Below, piece by piece: positions 23,337 to 30,370 of a DNA stretch of 35,569 nt. Position 1 is the first letter of the stretch; each line of letters opens with the position of its first letter. A model generated the notes under the pieces. It saw only the letters and a list, made by a program, of their open reading frames with translations. It had not been told where the DNA came from and searched no databases. The stretch comes from Chlorobiales bacterium (GTDB taxonomy: Bacteria; Bacteroidota; Chlorobiia; Chlorobiales; JACMJS01). Both the position numbers and the translations under genes were made by a program. Location of the stretch: the NCBI GenBank assembly GCA_014380515.1, contig JACMJS010000145.1, forward strand, positions 1 through 35,569. Reading direction: 5' to 3'.

Positions 23337-24086
23337 ATGAATATCGCCGTCTGTATTAGTCAAGTTCCCGATACGTCCGCCCGCATCAAAATCGCCTCTG
23401 ACGGCAAAACCATTGAAACCGCCGACGTCAATTTCGTCATCAATCCCTACGATGAGTTCGCCCTCGAAGAAGCCGTCAAGTTGAAAGAAAAATTTGCCGG
23501 AAGTACGGTTTCCGTCTTCACGATTGGCGGCGACAATGTGATAGCCAACTTGCGGAAAGCCTTCGCGGTCGGGGCGGATAAAGCCGTGCATCTGAAAGAT
23601 GAAACTCCGAAAGACGCGGCGGGCGTCGCTGCAATTCTCGCCGAGGCCATAAAATCTCATTTCGGCGCAGTGCCGGATTTGGTGTTCTTCGGTAAGGAAT
23701 CGACGGACTTCAACGACGCACAAGTCGGGCCGATGGTGGCGGAGTTGCTCGGCATTCCGGCAGTTACGGTGGTTGTCGCCCTTGAAACGGATGGCACGAC
23801 GGCTAAAATCGAACGTGAAATCGAAGGCGGTAAGGAAATGATCGAGGCCGGGTTGCCGCTCGTCATCACCGCGCAGAAAGGGTTGAACACGCCGCGCGTC
23901 GCCAACATGAAAGGCATTATGGCGGCGAAGTCTAAGCCGATTGAGACCAAGCCCGTCAGCACGGACGCACATAGCAAACTTTCGCTGACGAAGTTGGAAA
24001 AGCCGCCGCAGAAACAAGTAGGAAAAATGGTTGGTACGGCGGCGGAACTCGTCGGGCTGCTGCACACCGAAGCAAAGGTAGTTTGA
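23337..24086 (+). CDS. fixA: Electron transfer flavoprotein subunit beta
   Basis: A 249-residue subunit with the ETF-beta pattern: MNIAVCISQVPDTSARIKI, FVINPYDEFALEEAVKLKE, VFTIGGDNVIANLRKAFAVGADKAVHL, FFGKESTDFNDAQVGPMVAELLG and LPLVITAQKGLNTPRVANMKGIMAAK. With the alpha subunit it forms the FAD (and AMP) heterodimer that passes electrons from acyl-CoA and other dehydrogenases to ETF-quinone oxidoreductase. The alpha gene follows after 96 bases. The ETF-QO gene is not in the window. The symbol etfB is equally acceptable. Confidence 0.95.
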   Translation: MNIAVCISQVPDTSARIKIASDGKTIETADVNFVINPYDEFALEEAVKLKEKFAGSTVSVFTIGGDNVIANLRKAFAVGADKAVHLKDETPKDAAGVAAILAEAIKSHFGAVPDLVFFGKESTDFNDAQVGPMVAELLGIPAVTVVVALETDGTTAKIEREIEGGKEMIEAGLPLVITAQKGLNTPRVANMKGIMAAKSKPIETKPVSTDAHSKLSLTKLEKPPQKQVGKMVGTAAELVGLLHTEAKVV

Positions 24087-24182
24087 GGTGATTTCGAAAA
24101 GACGATGGGCAAAACGAAAGAAGCGGATTCCATGCTGTGGCGCGGAACAGCGGTCTAAAAAATTCGAACGGTAAAAATACAG

Positions 24183-25151
24183 ATGTCAAAAAGTTTGGTA
24201 TTCATTGAACAGCGGGGCGGTAAAGTCAAGCGGGCGTCGCTCGAAGCTCTCAGTAAAGCGGCGGCCTTGGGCGGCGATGTGATTGCGGTTGCCATCGGCG
24301 GTACGGGCACGGCGGCGGATGCGGCCTCGCTCGGCAACTACGGCGCAACGAAAGTGTTCGCGTTCGAAAATGAATCACTTGCCAACTACTCGGCAAACGC
24401 TTACGCGAAACTCATTTCAAAAATTGCGAAGGAAGAATCGGTGTCGCTTGTATTTCTTTCGGCAACGGCGATGGGCAAAGACCTCGCTCCGCGTTTATCG
24501 GTGCGGCTCGGCGGCGCACTCGCATCCGATTGCGTTGATGTGAAGCATGAGGACGGCAAGTGGATCGCCACGCGCTATGTTTATTCCGGCAAAGCCGTTG
24601 CTACGCTTGAACTTCAGGGTGAGATCAACATTTTCAGTTTGCGTCCGAATGTATTTCCGGCGGTGAAAAAAAGTGATGCGGCGGCGGAAGTCATCACATC
24701 GGTCTATGAACCGGAAAGTGCGGATTTAAAAACAATTGTAAAGGAAATCGTCGTCTCTGCCGGTAAGCTTGATGTGGCCGAAGCCGATATTGTCGTCAGT
24801 GGCGGACGTGGGATGAAGGCGCCGGAGCATTTTAATTTGCTCGAAGACCTTGCAAAAGTTTTGGGCGGCGCAGTTGGCGCGAGCCGCGCGGTGGTGGATG
24901 CCGGTTGGCGTCCGCACAGCGAACAAGTCGGGCAAACGGGCAAAGTGGTTTCGCCGAAGCTCTACATTGCGTGCGGCGTTTCGGGCGCAGTGCAGCACTT
25001 GGCGGGCATGAGTTCATCGAAGATTATCGTTGCGATCAACAAAGATAAAGACGCGCCGATTTTTCAGGTGGCCGATTACGGCATCGTCGGCGATGTGTTT
25101 GAGATTTTGCCGCAATTGACCGAGGAATTCAAAAAAGTTTTGGCGCATTAG
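24183..25151 (+). CDS. fixB: Electron transfer flavoprotein subunit alpha
   Basis: A 322-residue subunit. The N-terminal half is the ETF alpha/beta-type domain ([19 protein letters not shown]). The C-terminal FAD-binding domain shows [63 protein letters not shown] and [20 protein letters not shown], all diagnostic. It pairs with the upstream beta subunit. A long perfect hairpin (25197-25231) lies 46 bases after its stop and probably ends the transcript. The symbol etfA is equally acceptable. Confidence 0.96.
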   Translation: MSKSLVFIEQRGGKVKRASLEALSKAAALGGDVIAVAIGGTGTAADAASLGNYGATKVFAFENESLANYSANAYAKLISKIAKEESVSLVFLSATAMGKDLAPRLSVRLGGALASDCVDVKHEDGKWIATRYVYSGKAVATLELQGEINIFSLRPNVFPAVKKSDAAAEVITSVYEPESADLKTIVKEIVVSAGKLDVAEADIVVSGGRGMKAPEHFNLLEDLAKVLGGAVGASRAVVDAGWRPHSEQVGQTGKVVSPKLYIACGVSGAVQHLAGMSSSKIIVAINKDKDAPIFQVADYGIVGDVFEILPQLTEEFKKVLAH

Positions 25152-25196
25152 TTCGATACGTCTGTTTGCCGGATCGTGTTTGGCTGGCAGGCGTTT

Positions 25197-25231
25197 TCAT
25201 TTTGAAACCGATTCGGTTATTTTCAAAATGA
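25197..25231. terminator. Long hairpin after fixB, possible terminator
   Basis: TCATTTTGAAA (25197-25207) pairs with TTTCAAAATGA (25221-25231), and an inner CCG/CGG pair extends it. The stem is perfect and A/T-rich, but no T-tract follows, so it may act as an RNA-stability or regulatory structure rather than a classical terminator. Confidence 0.55.
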
Positions 25232-25356
25232 TATGTGCTGCAACTTCGCTGTGCGGCTGTGAACCAGTGTCTGTCATTATGAACATCTCATCGAGACGGT
25301 TCGAGACGCCATGACCTCCAAGAAACCGAACCGAAAGCGGATTTAAGCCAGTGGCT

Positions 25357-25941
25357 ATGAAAAAAATTCAAGTTGATATTTTGGGACTGTCGACAAGTCC
25401 CGCCAACAACGGGGCGTACGCTCTGATTCTGTTTGAGATCGGCGGCAAGCGCAAACTCCCCATCATCATCGGCGGCTTTGAGGCACAGGCGATTGCGTTG
25501 GAGTTGGAAAAAATCAAAGCCCCGCGTCCGCTCACGCACGATTTGATTCGCAACATCACCGAAACCTTCGGCATCGGCGTTTCCGAAGTTACGATTGATG
25601 AACTCAAGGACGGGACGTTTTACGCCAAGATCGCCTGCGACATGGCGGGTGTCACTCACGAGATTGACGCGCGGCCTAGCGACGCGATTGCGATTGCGGT
25701 GCGGTGCGAAGCCCCGATTTTCGTTTCGGAAGAAGTGATGAACGAAGCGGGAATTTTAGACGACCGTCAAGGCGAGCAAGCCAGCCTTCCGGCAAGCGCG
25801 GAGAAAAAACAAATCAGCTCGAAATCTTCAGCGACGTCAAAGTATGACGACCTGATGGAGAAACTCAACGAAGCCATTCAACAGGAAGATTACGAGAAGG
25901 CCGCCCAAATCCGCGATCAAATCAACCGGCTGAAAAGTTAA
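25357..25941 (+). CDS. Bifunctional nuclease family protein (DUF151) with UVR motif
   Basis: A 194-residue protein from ATG 25357; the GTG at 25351 is two codons upstream and less likely. Residues 1-135 carry the BFN domain: VDILGLSTSPANNGAYALILFEIGGKRKLPIIIGGFEAQAIALELE, RPLTHDLIRNI, DGTFYAKI and IDARPSDAIAIAVRCEAPIFVSEEVM. After a Ser/Lys-rich linker the C-terminus YDDLMEKLNEAIQQEDYEKAAQIRDQI is a UVR (UvrB/UvrC interaction) motif. This BFN-UVR fusion is common in Bacteroidota, Chlorobiota and actinobacteria. Nuclease activity has been shown for plant and some bacterial relatives; the role here is unproven. The acyltransferase gene follows 34 bases later. Confidence 0.93.
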   Translation: MKKIQVDILGLSTSPANNGAYALILFEIGGKRKLPIIIGGFEAQAIALELEKIKAPRPLTHDLIRNITETFGIGVSEVTIDELKDGTFYAKIACDMAGVTHEIDARPSDAIAIAVRCEAPIFVSEEVMNEAGILDDRQGEQASLPASAEKKQISSKSSATSKYDDLMEKLNEAIQQEDYEKAAQIRDQINRLKS

Positions 25942-25975
25942 ATCCTCCGGGTTCGGAAATTCTAAACTTTTTTTA

Positions 25976-26953
25976 ATGATCGACATTCGTCCCTACCATT
26001 CCTCACAGGCTGACGCATGGGACAAGTTTGTAAGGGATTCGAACAACGGCACCGTCTTTCACACCCAGCGTTTTCTTTCCTACCATCCCGCAAGCCGCTT
26101 CACATTTCATCACTTGATGTTTTATGACGACGGGCATTTGACTGCCGTCTTGCCCGCATCGGTTGCGGATAGCGGCACGACGCTCGAATCGCCTATCGGA
26201 GCAAGCTACGGCGGCCTTGTGTTGCCCGCGCTCAAATACCACAAGAACGAGGCGATTGTGGATGCGCTCTTGGATTACGCCGCCAAAGAAAACTTCAAAA
26301 AAATTTTGCTGACGCCCGCGCCGTTCATTTACCAAAAACGGCTCGTTCAGGATATTGACTACGCGCTCGCGTTCAAAGGATTTGATTTCGACCGCCACTA
26401 TATTTCACACGCCATCCTGCACGAGCAGAATGAAAACTTCCTCGCCGATTTCACCGCAACCGCGCGGCGGTACATTCATCAATGCGAACGCAACCCTGAT
26501 TTGAAAGTGGAACTTGCAGAGGAGAATAAATCGCTCGAGGAGTTTTACCCGATTTTGGTTGAGAATAAATCGCGGCACGGGGTCAAGCCGACGCATTCAC
26601 TTGAGGAACTGTTTCGGCTGAAAGAACTTTTCCCCGAGGCGATCAAACTTTTTTTAGTGCGTCTCAAAGACAAAGCTATCGGCGGCTCGCTAATGTTCGT
26701 CTGCAACTCGCAGGTGTCGCTGTGCTTTTACAATATGCTTTACTACGAACACGAAAAACTTCACCCGATTCATTATGTGATGAACAGCGTGGTGAAGTGG
26801 TCGGTCGGACTCGGTTGCCGCTATGTCGACATCGGCGTCTCGCAAGACGCCTCGACGGGCAACGCGATGACGCCCGCCTATTCGCTCATCGAGTTCAAAG
26901 AAAAGTTCAACGCTCAAGGCATCTTAAGAAGCACGTTTCGAAAAGCGTTGTGA
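25976..26953 (+). CDS. FemAB-like GNAT acyltransferase
   Basis: A 325-residue protein. The opening MIDIRPYHSSQADAWDKFVRDSNNGTVFHTQRFLSYH and the later LFLVRLKDKAIGGSLMFVCNSQVSLCFYNMLYYEHEKLHPIHYVMNSVVKWSVGLGCRYVDIG match the FemAB / peptidoglycan-bridge-type GNAT fold (two GNAT-like halves). Such proteins add aminoacyl or acyl groups to cell-envelope or exopolysaccharide precursors. Substrate unknown. It follows the BFN gene on the same strand. The tRNA promoter begins within 40 bases of its stop. Confidence 0.78.
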   Translation: MIDIRPYHSSQADAWDKFVRDSNNGTVFHTQRFLSYHPASRFTFHHLMFYDDGHLTAVLPASVADSGTTLESPIGASYGGLVLPALKYHKNEAIVDALLDYAAKENFKKILLTPAPFIYQKRLVQDIDYALAFKGFDFDRHYISHAILHEQNENFLADFTATARRYIHQCERNPDLKVELAEENKSLEEFYPILVENKSRHGVKPTHSLEELFRLKELFPEAIKLFLVRLKDKAIGGSLMFVCNSQVSLCFYNMLYYEHEKLHPIHYVMNSVVKWSVGLGCRYVDIGVSQDASTGNAMTPAYSLIEFKEKFNAQGILRSTFRKAL

Positions 26954-26988
26954 AGTTCAATAAACGACATTCACGGGCGCGGAAATTT

Positions 26989-27017
26989 TTTGTTCAGCGG
27001 TGAGAGTTCTATATTTG
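26989..27017 (+). promoter_or_regulatory. Promoter candidate for tRNA-Gln
   Basis: TTTG (26989-26992), a 17-base spacer and TATATTTG (27010-27017) fit the TTTG-N-TAnnTTTG pattern. It would drive the tRNA about 150 bases downstream; the precursor leader contains a G/C-rich segment (ggcggctacgctacggcggg). Confidence 0.55.
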
Positions 27018-27163
27018 CCTCTCAAATTTTTGCCTCGCCTTAACCATTCGCTCGGGTTAAGCGAAAATCTACTTCTATCTCTACTTGCACGGCGGCTACG
27101 CTACGGCGGGCGCCCCTTAGAGGCGAGGTGTTATTTTTTCTCTCTTTTTTGTTCTCTCATTAT

Positions 27164-27235
27164 TGGGGTGTCGCCAAGCGGTAAGGCATCGGCCTTTGGA
27201 GCCGACATTCCTAGGTTCGAATCCTAGCACCCCAG
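27164..27235 (+). tRNA. tRNA-Gln (anticodon TTG)
   Basis: A cloverleaf can be folded by hand. Acceptor TGGGGTG pairs with CACCCCA. The anticodon stem TCGGC/GCCGA carries loop CTTTGGA with anticodon TTG (reads CAA and CAG). The T arm is CCTAG-GTTCGAAT-CCTAG. The discriminator base is G, and the genomic sequence continues CAT, so CCA is not encoded. Downstream sequence shows no clear terminator. Confidence 0.95.
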
Positions 27236-27430
27236 CATCTGAAAACCGCCCGCCCTGAAGAGGTCGCACCGTCCCCAACGCTTCCGCTCACGCCTTACGC
27301 CGAGAGGTTCAGGGTTGCTTGCATCACTTGCCAAATACATCCGTACCTATTCGCATCCGAAAATCTCCGCTGATTTTTAAGTGAGACTCGCTGTAGAAAC
27401 TTGCGATAATTTTTTAGTTGTTTGGCCTCG

Positions 27431-29104
27431 ATGGAACAGGAAACCGCGCTTCAAGTCAAAGAGAACGTACCGCCGAATAAATTGATCGAGCGATTTTTGT
27501 CGATGAAAATCCGGCTGAAACTCAGTTTGATTATCGGAGGTGTGCTTGTCGTGGTGCTCTCGATTTTGATGACCGCCGTACTCACCCAGCAGCAAAACGT
27601 ACTTACCGAGCGCAACAATGCCTTTTGCCAGCTGCTCGTTCGCAACCTTTCCGGCTCGGCCAAAGAAAATCTCATGCTCGGTGCAGCCTCAACTTCCGCC
27701 TCACCCGCCACTTTTATTCTTATTCAGGAAGCCATTTCCAACATCAATAAGCAACGTCTTGATGGCGTTAATTGGGCGTATGTGGCCGACCGTAACGGCA
27801 GCGTGGTCGCGCATTCCGATCTGAGTCTGATCAATCAATCCGCGCCGAAACTTCCGCCCGCCATTTCTGAAAAAAATCTTTCAAATGATTCGCTTGGGGT
27901 AACGATTCACGAATCGCGCGAGGATTACATCTACACCGATTCGATTTTCGTGCAGCGCATTACCAACGTGCCCTCAGCCGCCGTGGGCAAAAGCGTCAGG
28001 GCGACGCAGAAATTATTTTTGGGCGTCTCGCGGATTAGTTTCTCGAAAGCCGCGCTCTACGAACCGATTGCCGTGCAACGGCGGAACATCGTGCTCATCG
28101 GCCTTGCGGTGCTTGCGGTGAGCATCGTGCTGGTGGTGCTGATGGCGCGTCCGATTGTCGCGGCGATTCTAGCCATTTCGGATGCGGCGCGAAAAGTCGG
28201 GTCGGGAGATTTGACGGTTACGGTGATGCTGCGCACGCGCGATGAATTGGGCGAACTCGCTTCCGACTTCAATCGCATGGTGCAGGACATCCGCGAGAAG
28301 CGCAGTATGCAGCGGTTTATGTCCGATCTCACAGTCGAGATGATCAAACAAAGCGGCCAAGAAATTTCGCTCGGCGGTGAACGGCGGTTGATCACGGTCA
28401 TGTTCACCGATGTGCGCGGCTTTACATCCATGTCGGAACAGATGGAACCAGAAAGTGTTGTTGAGGTGATCAATGTTTATCTCAACCTGCAAACGGACGT
28501 CATCCAACGGCACGGCGGCTCGGTCGATAAGTTTTTGGGCGACGGCATTATGGCTCTTTTCACCGGCGATAAAATGACCGACCGCGCCATCGAGGCCGCG
28601 TTGGAAATTCAACAGGCAATTCAGTTACTAAATGCACAGCGTTCTCAAACCGGCGTCAAGGAAATGGCCGTCGGCATCGGCATCAACAGCGGCTACGCGG
28701 TGCTCGGCAATATCGGCGCGCAAAGCCGGATGGATTTCACGGCGATTGGCGACACGGTAAACTTGGCGTCGCGGCTGTGTTCGGCATCGGCGCCGTTCGC
28801 TACGCTCGTCTCGGAAGGCGTGTTGGAATATGCGCAGTTCAAATATCTTTTGAAGAATCATCAGGAAATCACGGTGAAGGGCAAGGCGAAGCCGGTGCAG
28901 GTTTATGAAGTTGCGGGCGTTACAGGCGATCCGAATATATTGCAACCGACCGTTTCCGTCGCTGCTGATGCGGTCGGAGCGGCTCTACCGTCTGCAAGCG
29001 AAGAGGCCGCCGATGAAAGAATTCAAATTGCCAATGATGGGGAACAACTTCCGGCGGCAGGCGTTCAAGACGGGCAGAGCGTTTCACAACAATCCAAGAT
29101 TTAA
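27431..29104 (+). CDS. Membrane-bound class III adenylate cyclase with HAMP domain
   Basis: A 557-residue receptor-type cyclase from ATG 27431; the track TTG three codons upstream is less likely. An N-terminal transmembrane helix (LSLIIGGVLVVVLSILMTAVL) is followed by an extracytoplasmic sensor (about 55-215), a second helix (IVLIGLAVLAVSIVLVVLMA), a HAMP linker (RPIVAAILAISDAARKVGSGDL) and the catalytic domain (about 315-470). Catalytic residues are visible: Asp327 in VMFTDVRGFT, Lys367 and Asp371 in VDKFLGDGIMALF, Asp435, Asn444 and Arg448 in MDFTAIGDTVNLASRL. The Lys/Asp pair indicates ATP rather than GTP. The tail of about 80 residues is polar and low in complexity. The TPR lipoprotein gene follows 30 bases later. 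Confidence 0.93.
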   Translation: MEQETALQVKENVPPNKLIERFLSMKIRLKLSLIIGGVLVVVLSILMTAVLTQQQNVLTERNNAFCQLLVRNLSGSAKENLMLGAASTSASPATFILIQEAISNINKQRLDGVNWAYVADRNGSVVAHSDLSLINQSAPKLPPAISEKNLSNDSLGVTIHESREDYIYTDSIFVQRITNVPSAAVGKSVRATQKLFLGVSRISFSKAALYEPIAVQRRNIVLIGLAVLAVSIVLVVLMARPIVAAILAISDAARKVGSGDLTVTVMLRTRDELGELASDFNRMVQDIREKRSMQRFMSDLTVEMIKQSGQEISLGGERRLITVMFTDVRGFTSMSEQMEPESVVEVINVYLNLQTDVIQRHGGSVDKFLGDGIMALFTGDKMTDRAIEAALEIQQAIQLLNAQRSQTGVKEMAVGIGINSGYAVLGNIGAQSRMDFTAIGDTVNLASRLCSASAPFATLVSEGVLEYAQFKYLLKNHQEITVKGKAKPVQVYEVAGVTGDPNILQPTVSVAADAVGAALPSASEEAADERIQIANDGEQLPAAGVQDGQSVSQQSKI

Positions 29105-29134
29105 AGACACCAGATTTCAGAGTTACAGTCTTTT

Positions 29135-29665
29135 ATGAAAGCGACGAGAGCATTTACAGGTATCCTACTTTTGCTGCTGGTCTCGGCGGCACTGACGGCG
29201 GGTTGCGGCGGCGTCAAAACCGCATCGACCGCGGCGGCGGAGAAAGCCGCAGCGGATAAAGCGGCGGCGGAAGCAAAAAAACAAAAACCCAAATCTCCCG
29301 TCAGGCGACCGGACGCGCCCGATGAACTTTCGCCCGCTGTGGTCGCTTTGAGTGAAGCTCGCGTGGCCTACTCGAAGCGCGATTACAAAACCGCACTGCC
29401 GCTCTACCAGAAATACCGTGAGATTTCCGAAGATATATCGGTCGATCCTGAGATTGCCGTCTGCATTCAGAACCTCAAGCAAAGCGCGGAGTTTTATTAC
29501 AAGTTGGGCGTCCAACTTTACCTCGATGAAGATTACGAATCCGCCGTCGCCAATTTCAACAAAGCCCTCGAAGCCGATGCCACACATAAAGGCGCAACGG
29601 ACTACAAGAAACGCGCGGAACTCAAAATCCAAGCCCTGAAAAAACTGGAAGGTTCAGTGAAGTAA
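29135..29665 (+). CDS. TPR-containing lipoprotein
   Basis: A 176-residue protein with a lipoprotein signal (GILLLLLVSAALTAGC, lipobox LTAGC, Cys24). An Ala/Lys-rich, low-complexity linker follows (TAAAEKAAADKAAAEAKKQ). Then come two TPR-like helical pairs (LSEARVAYSKRDYKTALPLYQKY, FYYKLGVQLYLDEDYESAVANFNKALEADATHKGA). The last is a canonical tetratricopeptide repeat. It probably is an envelope scaffold and may be linked to the cyclase gene 30 bases upstream. A perfect terminator follows. Confidence 0.85.
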   Translation: MKATRAFTGILLLLLVSAALTAGCGGVKTASTAAAEKAAADKAAAEAKKQKPKSPVRRPDAPDELSPAVVALSEARVAYSKRDYKTALPLYQKYREISEDISVDPEIAVCIQNLKQSAEFYYKLGVQLYLDEDYESAVANFNKALEADATHKGATDYKKRAELKIQALKKLEGSVK

Positions 29666-29686
29666 ATTTCAATTTTATTTTCAAGC

Positions 29687-29714
29687 AAAAGAGCGTCCGT
29701 TACGACGCTCTTTT
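29687..29714. terminator. Rho-independent terminator after the TPR lipoprotein gene
   Basis: Arms AAAAGAGCGTC and GACGCTCTTTT, an 11-bp perfect stem with loop cgttac, 22 bases after the stop. It ends the cyclase-TPR transcript. Confidence 0.93.
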
Positions 29715-29772
29715 CGTTTCGACAGAATTTATCATTCACCCGTCTGTAATACGGATATGATTTATTTCGTAG

Positions 29773-29793
29773 AGGCAACCCTCGTGGTTGCCT
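29773..29793. repeat. REP-like palindrome
   Basis: AGGCAACC-ctcgt-GGTTGCCT within gtagaggcaaccctcgtggttgcct. This wording resembles dispersed intergenic palindromes (GTAGGGGC-AACCCT..GGTTGCCC type) seen in unrelated bacterial genomes. No second copy is in the window. No T-tract follows on either strand, so it is not a standard terminator. Confidence 0.6.
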
Positions 29794-29819
29794 TGAAGAC
29801 CGGCTTCTGATTAAAAAGG

Positions 29820-30263
29820 TTACCCTTTGTTCTTGATGACTATCACTTCAACAATTTTGACGGCGGCGGTTTCTGAGATGCCGAGCGCGGTTTGCAGGTG
29901 ATCTAAAAACTTTTTCTCCGTTTCTTCAACCACACCGTCGGCCAGCGTCAGGTCGCTCGCTACGGCAAAAGCGGTTTCTTTCAAGCCGCTGTCAACCTGC
30001 TTCGCTGCTTCCGCGATCAATCCGGTGATGCCGAGCCGCCGCATCGAGATATTAATGCGTTTGAGCGCGGCGGCGAACTGCTCCTTCGACCAGCCTTCGT
30101 AGAGTTTCATCCGCGAAAGCGTGTTTGTCAGCGCGGTGGTTTCTTCGGGGGTTACTTGCCCGTCGGCGGCAATCGCAACGAGCGCAATGGCGGCGAAGGC
30201 GTCGGCGGCATTGAGCGTGGCCTCGCCTTCCGTGCCCTTCAAGGCATCATCTAAGTTTGACAT
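29820..30263 (-). CDS. TerB-family (tellurite resistance-like) protein
   Basis: A 147-residue all-helical protein. AADAFAAIALVAIAADGQVTPEETTALTNTLSRM and ETAFAVASDLTLADGVVEETEKKFLDHLQTALGIS are two copies of the TerB pattern (acidic residues ADGxxxxxE that bind metal in characterised members). It is cytoplasmic. TerB-like proteins occur far from tellurite resistance operons, and no other ter gene is present, so tellurite resistance is not implied. The ABC permease gene upstream on the same strand ends 107 bases before it. Confidence 0.82.
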   Translation of the reverse strand: MSNLDDALKGTEGEATLNAADAFAAIALVAIAADGQVTPEETTALTNTLSRMKLYEGWSKEQFAAALKRINISMRRLGITGLIAEAAKQVDSGLKETAFAVASDLTLADGVVEETEKKFLDHLQTALGISETAAVKIVEVIVIKNKG

Positions 30264-30370
30264 GATTGATATTTTAGTTTGCAGTTTCGAGGATTATGAT
30301 CGCGGTTGGTTGGCGTCAATATCTGCAATTTCCGGTTGCATCGAAAACCCGAAAGCGGCCTAAACCGTCT

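Noticed and set aside
23322-24065. A 247-residue minus-strand ORF opposite fixA
   Set aside because: Antisense of the well-conserved ETF beta subunit; Arg/Phe/Asp-rich and without domain features.
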